A stretch of 64,000 nt of DNA, taken from the NCBI RefSeq assembly GCF_020667835.1, contig NZ_JAFMPR010000003.1, positions 124,001-188,000 on the forward strand, in the 5' to 3' direction. The DNA comes from Roseibaca sp. Y0-43. GTDB lineage: Bacteria; Pseudomonadota; Alphaproteobacteria; Rhodobacterales; Rhodobacteraceae. Each line of letters begins with the position of its first letter. Position 1 is the stretch's first letter. This document shows, in pieces, positions 8,806 to 18,673 of the stretch. The notes under the pieces were generated by a model. It searched no databases, had not been told where the DNA came from, and saw nothing but the letters and a program-made list of their open reading frames with translations. The translations under genes were made by a program, and so were the position numbers.

Positions 8806-9412
8806 GTTTGATTTCCTTCAAGGCCAAGATGCGGGCAGAGGCGTCCGTCATGCTGGGATGGACCGCCAGATCAAATTGCCACTCAGCGCGGGCTGCTTCA
8901 AGCTCTGCTTCATAAGATTTCCCTTTCGGCAAAAGCGCCACACCCTCTGGGTGCAGATGGCGCGCGACCATGGGCAAAAGCTGGGCCAAGGGGGCAAGCG
9001 CGCGAGCCGACACGGTGTCGGCATTGGCCGGGGTCAAAGCTTCGGCGCGGACGGGTTGAACCGTCATGTTCAGGCCCAGCTCTTGCTTGCAAACGGCCAG
9101 AAACGCCGCCTTGCGCTTGTCGCTTTCGACAAGGGTAAAGCGGGCATCGGGCGCTAGCTCCTTCGCTAGGACAGCGCAAACCACACCAGGCAATCCGCCG
9201 CCGGAACCAAGGTCAACCCAGTGGCGCACGGGCTGTTCACGCAGCGCAAAGACCTGCGCCGAATCGAGGATATGGCGTTCCCACAGATCGGCAAGGGTCG
9301 AGGGCGACACAAGGTTAATGCGGGGATTCCATTTGCGCAGAAGCGACTCGAACTTCTGAAGCGACTCGAATGTTTCACGTGAAACATCCAGCACAGTAAT
9401 ACGCTCGGTCAT
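8798..9412 (-). CDS. rsmG: 16S rRNA (guanine-N7) methyltransferase RsmG
   Basis: Methylates G527 in the 530 loop of 16S rRNA using S-adenosylmethionine; loss gives low-level streptomycin resistance in other bacteria. The product is 204 residues. The SAM-binding loop [11 protein letters not shown] lies near residues 66-76, preceded by [11 protein letters not shown] and the [10 protein letters not shown] motif. Codons 9-14 (V-S-R-E-T-F) are read from a perfect parS palindrome. It is coupled to mnmG upstream by an ATGA overlap, the order seen around alphaproteobacterial origins. Confidence 0.96.
   Translation of the reverse strand: MTERITVLDVSRETFESLQKFESLLRKWNPRINLVSPSTLADLWERHILDSAQVFALREQPVRHWVDLGSGGGLPGVVCAVLAKELAPDARFTLVESDKRKAAFLAVCKQELGLNMTVQPVRAEALTPANADTVSARALAPLAQLLPMVARHLHPEGVALLPKGKSYEAELEAARAEWQFDLAVHPSMTDASARILALKEIKRV
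9371..9386. promoter_or_regulatory. parS: parS centromere site 1
   Basis: TGTTTCACGTGAAACA, a perfect 16-bp palindrome identical to the consensus chromosomal parS. It lies within codons 9-14 of rsmG, about 5 kb from the putative oriC and 1.4 kb upstream of parB. Confidence 0.93.
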
Positions 9413-11280
9413 GCCTGCGCACGCTTATCCTGCTTTTGCAGGCGCGCGAGGATCAGCACCAAGGCCGCTGGCGTCATCCCCTCTATCCGCGCCGCTTGCG
9501 CCATGGTTTTCGGCTGCGCTGCCGCCAGTTTCGTAGCCAATTCGCGCGACAAACCGCTGATCGCACTGTAATCCAAACCCGCTGGAATTGCCTTTGCCTC
9601 ATCCGCCCGAAGCGCGGCAATCTGGCTTTCCTGCCGCCGCAGATACGCTGCATAAACCATTTCTTTGGAAAGCTGCGTTTTGATCGCGTCGGGTATCTCG
9701 GCAAAAGGCGGATGAAGGGTTTCCAGAACATCAAAGCCGAACCCGGTCAGGCCCAACAGCTCCAACCCATCGCGGCGCGTGCCGTCTTCGCTGATCTTGT
9801 GGCCCGCCGCTTGCAATTGCGCAGGCGTGAAGGTTTGGCTTCGCAGCGACGAGCGGGCGGCGTCAAGCGCGTTAACCTTGCTTTCGAACGCGTCCCGGCG
9901 CTCTTCCCCAACACACCCCCAGTCCAGACCCAAAGGCGTCAGGCGTTGGTCAGCGTTGTCGGCGCGCAGCGACAGGCGGTATTCGGCCCGAGAGGTGAAC
10001 ATGCGATACGGCTCTGACACACCGCGCGCAGTCAGATCGTCAATCATGACGCCGATATAGCTGTCGGATCGGCTAAAGCTGACCGGGCCTTCATCTGCCG
10101 CGAAACGCGCAGCGTTCAGGCCAGCGACCAGACCTTGCGCGCCCGCCTCCTCGTAACCCGTGGTGCCGTTGATCTGCCCGGCCAGGTAAAAGCCTTTCAG
10201 TGCAGATAGTTGCAGCGACAGGTCCAGCGCGCGCGGGTCGATGTAATCGTATTCGATCGCATAACCGGGCTGAGTGATTTCAACCTGCTCCAACCCGCGA
10301 ATGGTGCGGACATAGGCCTCTTGCACCTCTGCCGGCAAAGAGGTCGAGATACCATTCGGATAGACGATGTCATCGTCCAGCCCTTCGGGTTCCAAGAAAA
10401 CCTGGTGCGACTCCTTATCGGCGAACCGGCTGATCTTGTCCTCGATCGACGGGCAATAGCGCGGCCCGACACCTTCGATCTGGCCGCTATACATGGCCGA
10501 ACGGTCAAGATTCGCGCGCACAATTTCATGCGTCTCAGTGTTGGTGTGCGTGATAGCGCAAGAGACTTGCGGCGCGATGGTGCGATCGGTCAGGAAGGAC
10601 ATGTATTCTGGCGCATCATCGCCCGGTTGCTGTTCCAACGCGTCCCAGTCGATGCTGCTGCGCCGCAAGCGCGGGGGCGTGCCGGTTTTCAGCCGACCCA
10701 TGGGCAACCCTAGCCCGCGCAATTGTTGTGCCAGAATGGTAGAGGCCGCGTTGCCCATGCGCCCGGCGGGGAAAGTTTTATCGCCGATGAAGACCTTGCC
10801 ACCAAGGAAGGTTCCGGTCGTCAGCACCACGGCACGGGCCGAAAGCGTTGCATCCCCTGCGATCCGAACGCCGGTGACACGGTCGCCGGTGATGACAAGC
10901 GCGGTCACTTCAGCCTCTATCACCTGAACATTCGGGGCACTATCGACAACCCGAGAGATCGCCGCACGATAGCGGGCGCGGTCCGCTTGCACGCGCGGGC
11001 CTTGCACGGCTGGCCCTTTGGAGCGGTTCAGCAACCGATATTGAATTGCAGCATAGTCAGATGCGCGGCCCATCGCGCCATCAAGCGCGTCAATCTCGCG
11101 CACAAGGTGGCCTTTGCCCAAGCCACCGAAGGCGGGGTTGCAGGACATGACACCAAGGTCATCTTTGCGAAACGTCACCAGAGCGGTTTTAGCCCCCATG
11201 CGACCTGCTGCGAGTGCGGCTTCTACACCGGCATGGCCACCGCCAACGACGATTACATCGAATTGTTTCACGTGAAACAC
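9409..11280 (-). CDS. mnmG: tRNA uridine 5-carboxymethylaminomethyl modification enzyme MnmG (GidA)
   Basis: FAD-dependent subunit that works with MnmE to install the cmnm5 group on wobble U34 of several tRNAs. The product is 623 residues. The N-terminal FAD-binding GGGHAG motif lies at residues 13-18, with the [15 protein letters not shown] and GRMGNAAS family motifs and [12 protein letters not shown] further on. The start is the GTG at 11280; the first codons (M-F-H-V-K-Q) are read from a perfect parS site. It lies 2 bases after mnmE. Confidence 0.97.
   Translation of the reverse strand: MFHVKQFDVIVVGGGHAGVEAALAAGRMGAKTALVTFRKDDLGVMSCNPAFGGLGKGHLVREIDALDGAMGRASDYAAIQYRLLNRSKGPAVQGPRVQADRARYRAAISRVVDSAPNVQVIEAEVTALVITGDRVTGVRIAGDATLSARAVVLTTGTFLGGKVFIGDKTFPAGRMGNAASTILAQQLRGLGLPMGRLKTGTPPRLRRSSIDWDALEQQPGDDAPEYMSFLTDRTIAPQVSCAITHTNTETHEIVRANLDRSAMYSGQIEGVGPRYCPSIEDKISRFADKESHQVFLEPEGLDDDIVYPNGISTSLPAEVQEAYVRTIRGLEQVEITQPGYAIEYDYIDPRALDLSLQLSALKGFYLAGQINGTTGYEEAGAQGLVAGLNAARFAADEGPVSFSRSDSYIGVMIDDLTARGVSEPYRMFTSRAEYRLSLRADNADQRLTPLGLDWGCVGEERRDAFESKVNALDAARSSLRSQTFTPAQLQAAGHKISEDGTRRDGLELLGLTGFGFDVLETLHPPFAEIPDAIKTQLSKEMVYAAYLRRQESQIAALRADEAKAIPAGLDYSAISGLSRELATKLAAAQPKTMAQAARIEGMTPAALVLILARLQKQDKRAQA
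11264..11279. promoter_or_regulatory. parS: parS centromere site 2
   Basis: A second perfect TGTTTCACGTGAAACA. It begins within the GTG start codon of mnmG and covers codons 1-6, about 3.2 kb from the putative origin. Any ParB bound here would sit on the mnmG translation start region of the DNA. Confidence 0.93.
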
Positions 11281-11282
11281 TC

Positions 11283-12569
11283 CTACTTGCCGATGCAGAA
11301 ACTGCTGAAAATATCGCCCAGAACGTCTTCCACATCTACCACACCGATCAGCGAATCGAGGGCTGTCATCGCGGTGCGAATATCTGCGGCTACAAGTTCG
11401 GCGATATAGTCATCTTGGCTGATTTTATCAATCGCGTCACTCAAGGCGGCTTCGGCCTGTTGCATTGCTTGCGCATGACGTTGACGGATCGTGACACCAT
11501 CGCGCGCTGTCATGGCGGACAGGCGAGAGGTGATTTCATCCAGCAGCCAATCCAAACCCTGCCCGGTCACGACAGAGATGCCGCCATCACCGCCCTGCCC
11601 CAGATCGGCCTTGCTTCGGACCACAATATCCTGTGGTCCAGCTTCAATACCTGTCGATATATCGTTCACAGGCTGCAAGATGATCCGCAAATCCGCCTGC
11701 TCTGCCCGCGCCTTGCCGCGCGCGATACCGATGGCTTCGACCTGCTCCGCCATGTCACGCAAGCCTGCGGTGTCCAGAAAGGTTACGGCATAGCCACCCA
11801 CATCCATGCGCACTTCCAGCACGTCGCGCGTTGTGCCCGCAATGTCAGAGGTGATCGCTGCTTCGCGTCCGGCAAGTGCGTTCAGCAGGCTGGATTTGCC
11901 CGCGTTGACGGGGCCGACAAGCGCCACTTCGAACCCGGTCTGAACGCGTTCGCGCGCACGCTGGCCCGCAAGTTCGGCGCGAAGGCCCGACTGCACGGCG
12001 CGCAGTTCATCCAGGATCATGTCGTCGAAATTGCCGACATCTTCCTCGACGAAATCAATCGCGGTTTCGACCAATGCCGCAGCCTTGATCAGATGCGCGC
12101 GCCACTGGGCGACAACCTTGCCGATGGCGCCATCCAGCACGCGCAGGGCTTGGCGGCGTTGGCTTTCGGTTTCAGCTTCCAGAAGGTCGCTGAGTGCTTC
12201 GACCTGGGTCAGGTCCATCTGGCCGTTATCCAGCGCGCGGCGGGTGAATTCGCCCGGCTGCGCCATGCGCAAGCCGTGGTCTTGGGCCAGACAGCGCTCT
12301 ATGGCAGCGACGGTCGCAAGGCTGCCATGAACCATCAGCTCTGCCACATCCTCACCCGTGAAGCTGGCCCCTTGCGCGAAACATAGCACGAGCGCAGAAT
12401 CCAGCCGCTCCCCCGCCCCATCGCGCAACATGCGCAACCCAGCTTCTCGCATGGGTGGCAGGCTGCCCGCCATGGCGCGCGCCACGGCATGCGCGCGCGG
12501 GCCAGAGATGCGGATAACAGCGACGCCCGATTTTCCACGGGCCGAGGCCAGTGCGAAAATAGTGTCCAT
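11283..12569 (-). CDS. mnmE: tRNA modification GTPase MnmE (TrmE)
   Basis: GTPase partner of MnmG in cmnm5-U34 modification; needs potassium and GTP hydrolysis. The product is 428 residues. Motifs: N-terminal folate-binding domain ([20 protein letters not shown]), [21 protein letters not shown]1 loop GPVNAGKSS, the switch [11 protein letters not shown]3 DTAGL, and the invariant C-terminal FCIGK with the catalytic cysteine. It lies 4 bases after rho and 2 before mnmG, so all are probably cotranscribed. Confidence 0.97.
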   Translation of the reverse strand: MDTIFALASARGKSGVAVIRISGPRAHAVARAMAGSLPPMREAGLRMLRDGAGERLDSALVLCFAQGASFTGEDVAELMVHGSLATVAAIERCLAQDHGLRMAQPGEFTRRALDNGQMDLTQVEALSDLLEAETESQRRQALRVLDGAIGKVVAQWRAHLIKAAALVETAIDFVEEDVGNFDDMILDELRAVQSGLRAELAGQRARERVQTGFEVALVGPVNAGKSSLLNALAGREAAITSDIAGTTRDVLEVRMDVGGYAVTFLDTAGLRDMAEQVEAIGIARGKARAEQADLRIILQPVNDISTGIEAGPQDIVVRSKADLGQGGDGGISVVTGQGLDWLLDEITSRLSAMTARDGVTIRQRHAQAMQQAEAALSDAIDKISQDDYIAELVAADIRTAMTALDSLIGVVDVEDVLGDIFSSFCIGK

Positions 12570-12573
12570 GGCC

Positions 12574-13863
12574 TTAGGCGTTCATCGAATCGAAGAAATC
12601 GCTATTCGTCTTGGTCTGTTTCAGCTTGGAAATCAGGAACTCGATCGCATCTGTCGTGCCCATCGGGTTCAAGATGCGGCGCAGGACGAAGGTCTTTTGC
12701 AGGTCGTTCTTGTCGATGAGAAGGTCTTCTTTCCGGGTGCCGGATTTCAGAATGTCCATGGCCGGGAAGACGCGCTTGTCGGCAACCTTGCGGTCCAGCA
12801 CGATTTCGCAGTTACCGGTGCCCTTGAATTCTTCGAAGATCACCTCGTCCATGCGCGAGCCGGTATCGATCAGCGCGGTTGCAATGATGGATAGCGAGCC
12901 GCCTTCTTCGATGTTCCGCGCAGCGCCAAAGAAACGCTTCGGGCGTTGCAGGGCGTTCGCGTCCACACCGCCGGTCAGCACCTTGCCGGAGGACGGCACA
13001 ACGGTGTTGAAGGCGCGGCCAAGGCGGGTGATCGAGTCGAGCAGGATGACCACGTCGCGCTTGTGCTCCACCAATCGCTTAGCTTTCTCGATCACCATTT
13101 CGGCCACAGCAACGTGGCGCGTGGCGGGTTCGTCAAAGGTCGAGGCGATCACCTCGCCCTTCACCGAGCGCTGCATGTCCGTCACCTCTTCGGGCCGCTC
13201 GTCGATCAGCAGCACGATCAGGTAACACTCCGGGTGGTTCTTGGCGATGCTATGCGCGATGTTCTGAAGCAGAACGGTTTTACCCGTGCGCGGCGGGGCC
13301 ACGATCAGCGCGCGCTGGCCTTTGCCAAGCGGCGAAACTAGGTCGATGATACGGGCCGAGCGGTCCTTGGTGGCGGGATCGTCGGTTTCCATCCACAGCC
13401 GTTCGTCCGGGTAAAGCGGCGTCAGGTTGTCGAAATGGACCTTGTGGCGCGACTTGGCCGGGTCGTCGAAATTGATCTGCGTAACCTTGGTGATCGCGAA
13501 ATACCGCTCGTTTTCGGCAGGTGCCTGGATCACGCCCTCGACCGTGTCGCCTGTGCGCAGCGAGTATTGGCGGATCACATCGGGCGAGACATAGATGTCA
13601 TCGGGACCGGGCAGGTAGTTCGCTTCCGGCGCGCGCAGAAAGCCGAAGCCGTCTTGCAGCACTTCCAGCACACCCTCGCCAGAGATTTCCCAGCCATCTT
13701 CGGCGCGCTCTTTCAGGATAGAGAACATCATCTCGCCCTTGCGCATGGACGGGGCGTTCTCGATCTCCAGCTCTTCGGCCAGCGCCAGCAGTTCAGCCGG
13801 GCTTTTGGCCTTCAACTCTGACAGGTTTAGGCGTTCGATTTGGTCGGTATCGGTGTCGAGCAT
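12574..13863 (-). CDS. rho: Transcription termination factor Rho
   Basis: Hexameric RNA helicase that ends transcription at Rho-dependent sites. The product is 429 residues, a normal length without a large insertion. The Rho N-domain ([21 protein letters not shown]) is followed by the RNA-binding cold-shock fold ([15 protein letters not shown]), Walker A APPRTGKT, Walker [12 protein letters not shown], and the Q and R loops. In this genome it precedes mnmE-mnmG-rsmG-parA-parB, the arrangement typical next to alphaproteobacterial origins. Confidence 0.97.
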   Translation of the reverse strand: MLDTDTDQIERLNLSELKAKSPAELLALAEELEIENAPSMRKGEMMFSILKERAEDGWEISGEGVLEVLQDGFGFLRAPEANYLPGPDDIYVSPDVIRQYSLRTGDTVEGVIQAPAENERYFAITKVTQINFDDPAKSRHKVHFDNLTPLYPDERLWMETDDPATKDRSARIIDLVSPLGKGQRALIVAPPRTGKTVLLQNIAHSIAKNHPECYLIVLLIDERPEEVTDMQRSVKGEVIASTFDEPATRHVAVAEMVIEKAKRLVEHKRDVVILLDSITRLGRAFNTVVPSSGKVLTGGVDANALQRPKRFFGAARNIEEGGSLSIIATALIDTGSRMDEVIFEEFKGTGNCEIVLDRKVADKRVFPAMDILKSGTRKEDLLIDKNDLQKTFVLRRILNPMGTTDAIEFLISKLKQTKTNSDFFDSMNA

Positions 13864-13991
13864 GGGAAATCCACTTCGCCCGCAAGCGCTGCGGGGCTGT
13901 CAAAGGTCACGATGTGTTATCGGAGGCGCATTCCGCCGGACGGCAGAGCTGACCTGCGCTTAACCCAAAGGCGTGCCCAAGTCAATCTGGG
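13864..13991 (-). promoter_or_regulatory. rho leader region
   Basis: 128 bases between hemJ and rho, long for this otherwise tight operon. A small hairpin (CCCGCA 13879-13884 with TGCGGG 13890-13895) lies just before the rho ATG. A TTGACA hexamer (complement of 13898-13903) is present but lacks a good -10 partner. Rho leaders are autoregulated in many bacteria; nothing here proves it. Confidence 0.3.
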
Positions 13992-14429
13992 TCAGATTTT
14001 CACGATGACAGAGATCACGATGATGACCATCATCACGGTCGGGACTTCGTTCATCATGCGGTATTGGCGGCCGGTCAGGGTGTTGCCGTCAGCCTCGAAT
14101 ATGCGGCGGCGCTTGGCGCACCACATGTGAAACCATGTCATCCCGATAAGGGCCGCAAACTTGGAATAGGGCCAGATCGCACCCAGGTCCAAGACCCATG
14201 GCATGGCCGCCATGGTCAGGCCCGTGGCCCAAGCCGTTATCATCGCCGGGTTCATGATGACCCGCAGCAGCTTGTCTTCCATGACCTTGAAGGTCGCGCT
14301 CATCTCTGGGCTGGTGCCGCGTTCCACATGGTAAACGAACAGGCGGGGTAGGTAGAACAAGCCTGCCATCCAGCTTATCACAGCCATGATGTGCAGTGCC
14401 TTGATCCATGGGTAAAGCGTGATGAGCAT
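13992..14429 (-). CDS. hemJ: Protoporphyrinogen oxidase HemJ
   Basis: Membrane protein of the HemJ family, which converts protoporphyrinogen IX to protoporphyrin IX in heme synthesis of most alphaproteobacteria. The product is 145 residues with four hydrophobic segments. It starts MLITLYPWIKALHIMAVISWMAGLFYLPRL, where the conserved His in the first helix and the WMAGLFYLPRLFVYH stretch are family signatures; NEVPT near the C-terminus is also conserved. It borders the putative origin and is transcribed away from it. Confidence 0.9.
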   Translation of the reverse strand: MLITLYPWIKALHIMAVISWMAGLFYLPRLFVYHVERGTSPEMSATFKVMEDKLLRVIMNPAMITAWATGLTMAAMPWVLDLGAIWPYSKFAALIGMTWFHMWCAKRRRIFEADGNTLTGRQYRMMNEVPTVMMVIIVISVIVKI

Positions 14430-14803
14430 GATCGGTCCCTTCCCGGCTTTCTATAAATAAAGAAAAGAAAAAAGAAAATGATGATGTAGATAGGGGCTGT
14501 GGATATGGGGATTATTGGATTCTGCACAATTTTATCCACAGGGCTTCGTGTCGCGCGTTAGGAATTTTCACGGAGTTTTACTCATGTTTTCAATGGCATA
14601 AATTGGACCAAAAATAGAACATTAACCAAGATGAAGCTGCGTTAGGGAATTGTCCACATCGCGCCTTGGCCATTGCTCACAACGGGAAAACTGCCCTCGG
14701 GAACTTGCAAGCCATGTGGGAAAGTGGCAGCACCGGGTGAACGCTGGGGAGAAGGGCTGTTTCCTCCCGGTGTTATGGGTCTTTTGCTCACAAGGATATC
14801 CAC
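14430..14803. other. oriC: Putative chromosomal replication origin (oriC)
   Basis: 374 bases without a gene, between divergent hemJ and maf. An AT-rich, purine-rich tract (about 14451-14490) lies at the left. DnaA boxes: a perfect TTATCCACA at 14532-14540; one-mismatch boxes at 14498-14506 (minus, ATATCCACA), 14650-14658 (TTGTCCACA) and 14796-14804 (ATATCCACA, ending on the A of the maf start); a two-mismatch box at 14715-14723 (minus). A TTAACC sequence near 14622 resembles a CtrA half-site. Genes on both sides run outward, as for leading-strand genes. In Caulobacter the origin lies close to the same maf-aroE-coaE-dnaQ block. The promoters of hemJ and maf must also lie here. Confidence 0.85.
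14532..14540 (+). promoter_or_regulatory. Perfect DnaA box
   Basis: TTATCCACA, identical to the high-affinity DnaA box consensus, 26 bases from a one-mismatch box on the opposite strand (14498-14506) and close to the AT-rich tract that would unwind. Confidence 0.85.
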
Positions 14804-15394
14804 ATGGCGCTTGTTCTGGCATCGGCCTCTACCATCCGGGCAGAGATGTTGCGCCGCGCGGGTGTCATGGTCGACGTGCAGCCCGCCCGCATAGACGAAG
14901 CCGCGATCCGCGACGCGCTGCTGGCCGAAGATGCGCCGCCCCGCGATGTGGCCGATGCCTTGGCAGAGGGAAAGGCGCGCAAGATATCGGCCCGCCAGCC
15001 CGGTCTGGTTCTGGGCTGCGATCAGGTTCTGGCGCTGAAGGGCCGTTTGTTCGAAAAACCCACCACGCCAGAGCAGGCTCGCGACCATCTGACCGCGTTA
15101 CGGGGACAGACGCATCAGCTTTTGTCGGCGGCGGTTCTGTATGATGACGGCAAACCCGTCTGGCGGCATGTGGGTGTGGCGCGACTGACGATGCGCAATT
15201 TCTCGGACAGCTATCTGGATGACTATATCGCCCGCAACTGGCCCGGCATTGGCGAGTCGGTCGGCGCTTACAAGCTGGAAGAAGAAGGGGTGCGGTTGTT
15301 CGCGCAGGTGACGGGCGACTATTTCACCATTCTTGGCCTGCCGATGCTGGAGCTTTTGAACTACCTCAGCCTGCGTGGGGAGATTGCGGGATGA
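14804..15394 (+). CDS. maf: Maf-like nucleotide pyrophosphatase
   Basis: Maf/HAM1-fold nucleoside triphosphate pyrophosphatase, acting on dTTP, UTP or modified nucleotides; which one cannot be told from sequence. The product is 196 residues. It has the N-terminal LASASTIRAEMLRRAG motif, the catalytic VLGCDQVL stretch and the SVGAYKLEEEG motif. It is the first gene to the right of the putative origin and overlaps aroE by ATGA. Confidence 0.93.
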   Translation: MALVLASASTIRAEMLRRAGVMVDVQPARIDEAAIRDALLAEDAPPRDVADALAEGKARKISARQPGLVLGCDQVLALKGRLFEKPTTPEQARDHLTALRGQTHQLLSAAVLYDDGKPVWRHVGVARLTMRNFSDSYLDDYIARNWPGIGESVGAYKLEEEGVRLFAQVTGDYFTILGLPMLELLNYLSLRGEIAG

Positions 15395-16212
15395 AGATAC
15401 CCTTGGCCGGTGTTATTGGCTGCCCCGTGGGGCATAGCCGCTCGCCCGCGTTGCATGGCACATGGTTGCGGCAGTTGCGCATTCCCGGCCATTACGTGCC
15501 CCTGCATATAGAGGGCGAAGACCTGCCCCATATGCTGCATGCCCTGCCGCGTCTGGGTTTCGTGGGCGCGAATGTGACCATCCCGCATAAAGAGGCGGTG
15601 CTGAAGCTGGCGCATGACGTGACCGACACGGCGCGGCGCATAGGTGCAGCGAACACGCTGAGTTTTGGCGCGGATGGCAGCATTCATGCCGATAATACGG
15701 ACGCTTATGGCTTTATCGCCAACTTGCGGCAAAATGCTTCCGACTGGAACGCTGCGCGCGGCCCTGCGCTTGTTCTGGGTGCGGGCGGTGCCGCGAGGGC
15801 GATTGTCGTGGCGCTGCAAGATGCGGGTGTGCCCCGGATCTACATCGCCAACCGCACCTTGGCACGGGCAGAGGCTTTGGCGGCGGAATTCGGCGTCACG
15901 GCTTTGCCATGGGATGACCATGCGCAGGTATTGCCCGACCTTGGCACCTTGGTGAACACGACCTCTCTGGGGATGACGGGGCACCCGGCGCTAGAGATGG
16001 ATCTCAGCGCTTTACCGGCCTCTGCCTTGGTCACGGATATTGTCTATACGCCCTTGGAAACCCCTCTTTTGGCGCAGGCGCGCGCCAAGGGCTGCGCGGT
16101 GGTCGATGGTCTGGGAATGCTGTTGCACCAGGCCGTGCCGGGGTTCGAGCGCTGGTTTGGCCTACGGCCAGAGGTGACGGACGATTTGCGCCGTGCGGTG
16201 CTGGACGCATGA
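15391..16212 (+). CDS. aroE: Shikimate dehydrogenase (NADP+)
   Basis: Reduces 3-dehydroshikimate to shikimate in aromatic amino acid synthesis. The product is 273 residues. Visible are the substrate-binding [13 protein letters not shown], the catalytic Lys in [11 protein letters not shown], the INLRQ-type loop region and the NADP-binding GAGGAARA, with NRT following as usual for NADP preference. It is coupled to maf and coaE by 4-base overlaps. Confidence 0.95.
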   Translation: MKIPLAGVIGCPVGHSRSPALHGTWLRQLRIPGHYVPLHIEGEDLPHMLHALPRLGFVGANVTIPHKEAVLKLAHDVTDTARRIGAANTLSFGADGSIHADNTDAYGFIANLRQNASDWNAARGPALVLGAGGAARAIVVALQDAGVPRIYIANRTLARAEALAAEFGVTALPWDDHAQVLPDLGTLVNTTSLGMTGHPALEMDLSALPASALVTDIVYTPLETPLLAQARAKGCAVVDGLGMLLHQAVPGFERWFGLRPEVTDDLRRAVLDA

Positions 16213-16787
16213 CCTACCGTCTGGGGCTGACCGGGTCCATCGGGATGGGCAAATCCACCACGGCGCAGATGTTCCGCGATCTGGGTGTGCCGGTCTGGGA
16301 CGCCGATGCCGCAGTGCACCGTTTATACCAAGGGGCGGCGGTGGCACCCGTGGGCGCGTTGTGCCCCGAGGCCGTCCAAGATGGCCGCATAGACCGCGCG
16401 GCCTTGAAAGACTGGATCGCGCGCGACCCAAGTGCTTTGGCCAAGCTGGAAGCGGTGGTGCACCCGCTGGTGGCCGCCGACCGCGCCGCGTTCATCGCGC
16501 AGGCTGATGGGCCGCTGGTGGTGCTGGATATTCCGCTGCTGTTTGAAACGGGCGCGAATGTGGATGGCGTGCTGGTCGTGACCGCGCCGCCAGATGTGCA
16601 GCGCGCCCGCGTGCTGGCCCGGCCCGGCATGGATGCGGCGCAGTTGGAGCGCATCTTGGCGCGGCAGATGCCCGACGCGGAAAAGCGCGCCCGCGCCGAT
16701 TTCGTGATCGAAACACTCGATATGGACAGCACGCGCGCGGCTGTGCAAGATCTGGTGGTAAAGCTGGGGGGCACGGCCAATGCGTGA
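16209..16787 (+). CDS. coaE: Dephospho-CoA kinase
   Basis: Last step of coenzyme A synthesis: phosphorylates the 3'-hydroxyl of dephospho-CoA. The product is 192 residues with Walker [10 protein letters not shown] (about residues 8-16), the [11 protein letters not shown] lid motif and the DIPLLFETG stretch. The order maf-aroE-coaE-dnaQ is conserved beside alphaproteobacterial origins. It overlaps dnaQ by 8 bases. Confidence 0.95.
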   Translation: MTYRLGLTGSIGMGKSTTAQMFRDLGVPVWDADAAVHRLYQGAAVAPVGALCPEAVQDGRIDRAALKDWIARDPSALAKLEAVVHPLVAADRAAFIAQADGPLVVLDIPLLFETGANVDGVLVVTAPPDVQRARVLARPGMDAAQLERILARQMPDAEKRARADFVIETLDMDSTRAAVQDLVVKLGGTANA

Positions 16788-17505
16788 GATCGTTCTGGAT
16801 ACCGAAACCACGGGGTTTGAACCCGAGCAAGGCGACCGGATTGTCGAGATCGGGGCGCTGGAGATTGTCAATCTGCGGCCCACGGGGCGGACCTATCACC
16901 AATATATCAACCCGGAACGCGACATGCCCGAAGGCGCGTTCGGCGTGCATGGCATTGGCCCCGACCTGCTGCCAGAGCCGCGCGCGCCTAAACCCGGAGA
17001 GGTCACGCTGCGGGACAAGCCAGTTTTTGCTGAGGTAGGGCAAGCCTTTGTCGATTTCGTGGGCGACGCGAAGCTGGTCATCCACAATGCTGCGTTCGAC
17101 ATGAAATTCCTGAATTTCGAGCTGAAGCGCATGGGGCTTGCGGAACTAGACTGGGCGCGCGCCGTGGATACGCTGGCGATCGCGCGCAAGAAGTTCCCCG
17201 GCTCGCCCGCGTCGCTGGATGCGCTGTGCCGCCGGTTCGGGATCGACAACTCGTCGCGCACATTGCACGGCGCGCTTCTGGACAGTGAAATTCTGGCCGA
17301 AGTGTATCTGGAACTTTTGGGCGGTGCGCAGCCCGATTTCGCGCTCTCGACCGGGCCTGTTTCCGTAGGTGGCACGACGCAAGCCGCACCCTTGCCCAAA
17401 CGCCCCGCGCCTTTGCCCTCGCGCCTGACAGAGGCAGAGGCCGCCGCCCATGCCGCTTTCGTGGCAAAACTGGGCGAGGGCGCGATCTGGGGCAAGTATA
17501 GCTAG
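16780..17505 (+). CDS. dnaQ: DNA polymerase III subunit epsilon (proofreading exonuclease)
   Basis: 3'-5' exonuclease that proofreads for the replicative polymerase. The product is 241 residues. Exonuclease motifs: Exo[11 protein letters not shown] (Asp and Glu metal ligands), Exo[12 protein letters not shown], ExoIII-epsilon [17 protein letters not shown]. The C-terminal tail, which binds the alpha subunit, is rich in Pro and Ala. It ends the maf operon and converges on secB. Confidence 0.95.
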   Translation: MREIVLDTETTGFEPEQGDRIVEIGALEIVNLRPTGRTYHQYINPERDMPEGAFGVHGIGPDLLPEPRAPKPGEVTLRDKPVFAEVGQAFVDFVGDAKLVIHNAAFDMKFLNFELKRMGLAELDWARAVDTLAIARKKFPGSPASLDALCRRFGIDNSSRTLHGALLDSEILAEVYLELLGGAQPDFALSTGPVSVGGTTQAAPLPKRPAPLPSRLTEAEAAAHAAFVAKLGEGAIWGKYS

Positions 17506-17530
17506 CGGCGGGCGCAGGCGCCCCCGCCGC
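17505..17530. terminator. Hairpin between convergent dnaQ and secB
   Basis: An 8-bp GC-only stem (GCGGCGGG 17505-17512 with CCCGCCGC 17523-17530) begins at the last base of the dnaQ stop. There is no U tract on either side. It may act as a bidirectional block or 3' end stabiliser. Confidence 0.35.
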
Positions 17531-17537
17531 GAGCGTC

Positions 17538-18071
17538 TTAGTTCGCGACCGGCGCGGTACCTGCGGCCTGCATGGCCTGCTGGCGCTGAAGTTCCTGACG
17601 GTAGAGCGCGAGGAAATCGACCGTGTCCAGGTTCAGCGGCGGGAAGCCGCCATCGCGGGTGACATCGGAAATGATGCGGCGCGCGAAGGGGAAGATCATG
17701 CGCGGGCATTCGATGAGAAGGAACGGATGCAGCTGCTCTTGCGGCACGCCTTCGACATGGAACACGCCGACATAATCCAGCTCTATCAGGAACAGAACCT
17801 GATCGTCGGCCTTGTTCTTGGACGTGATCTTGAACTTGGTGGCGACGTCATACTGGTTTTCCGCGTCGCGCTTTTGCGCATCCAGGCTGACCTGCACCTG
17901 GATGTCGGGCTGTACATTTGCGCCTTGCAGCTTTTTCTGGGCGGCGACATTCTCAAACGACAGGTCGCGCATGTATTGCGCCAGAATGCGCATGTTGACT
18001 TTCGGGGCTTGCGGCTGTGCGCCATTGCCTTGGGCGGCGGTCTCGTTCTCGGTCATCTTGGTGCTTTCCAT
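17538..18071 (-). CDS. secB: Protein-export chaperone SecB
   Basis: Tetrameric cytosolic chaperone that keeps exported proteins unfolded and hands them to SecA. The product is 177 residues, or 172 if the second ATG at 18056 (MTENETA, preceded by GGAAAG) is used. Core motifs are QYMRDLSFENVAAQK, the conserved LFLIELDYVGVFHVEGVP region, and ECPRMIFPFARRIISDVTRDGGFPPL. It converges on dnaQ; this neighbourhood is common in alphaproteobacteria. Confidence 0.95.
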   Translation of the reverse strand: MESTKMTENETAAQGNGAQPQAPKVNMRILAQYMRDLSFENVAAQKKLQGANVQPDIQVQVSLDAQKRDAENQYDVATKFKITSKNKADDQVLFLIELDYVGVFHVEGVPQEQLHPFLLIECPRMIFPFARRIISDVTRDGGFPPLNLDTVDFLALYRQELQRQQAMQAAGTAPVAN

Positions 18072-18122
18072 CTGTGTGTATTTTCGAATTGCGAGGGTGT
18101 TTAGCAGCGCGGCCCCAGCGCC

Positions 18123-18566
18123 TCAATCCCGGTATTGGCGCGGGTCGGGGGGCAGGCGGTCGCGCTCGGGGTCTGGTTCCGCGGTGTAGTCGCCATCAAT
18201 GATGTCATCGCGCGCGCTGGGCCGGGTTTGCACCACCACCCGGCGCAGGGCCAACATGCGCACCACCGGGATCAGCAGCAATAGGCCGACCGCATCGGTC
18301 AGAAAGCCCGGAATGACCAGCAAAACCGCCGCGATCATGCGCAGCGCGGAATGCGCCATGGGGCTGGCGGGGCTGCGGTCTTGGGCCAACGCCGCGCGAA
18401 TGTCAGTGGCGTTGCGGTAGGGTTCCAGCCGCATCAGGAAGACGCCAAGCGCCCCGCTCGCGAAAATTTCAAGAAGCGTGCCCAGAACGCCCAGCGCCCC
18501 GCCCAGTTGAACGAAGAGCACGATTTCCAGCAGCGGAATCGCCAGAAAGGCCAGCAATATCGGCAT
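18123..18566 (-). CDS. fxsA: FxsA family membrane protein
   Basis: Small inner-membrane protein of the FxsA family; in E. coli overproduction relieves phage T7 exclusion by the F plasmid, but its physiological role is unknown. The 147 residues begin MPILLAFLAIPLLEIVLFVQLGG, contain a LLEIFASGALGVFLMR stretch, and a further membrane segment (IAAVLLVIPGFLTDAVGLLLLIP) with the family's PGFLTD motif. The C-terminal tail is charged. It lies 51 bases downstream of secB and is divergent from the Tim44-like gene. Confidence 0.88.
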   Translation of the reverse strand: MPILLAFLAIPLLEIVLFVQLGGALGVLGTLLEIFASGALGVFLMRLEPYRNATDIRAALAQDRSPASPMAHSALRMIAAVLLVIPGFLTDAVGLLLLIPVVRMLALRRVVVQTRPSARDDIIDGDYTAEPDPERDRLPPDPRQYRD

Positions 18567-18673
18567 GTCTACCCCTCTTTGACCAAGGATCGGGCCGCTT
18601 GTGGTGGACTTGCCCGTGTCGCCACCTTACATATGCACGAGTTAAGCCATACCAACCCTTGGCAGAGGTAACA

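Noticed and set aside
14673-14681. TTGCTCACA as a further DnaA box in oriC (also near 14784)
   Set aside because: Three mismatches from consensus, too weak to count.
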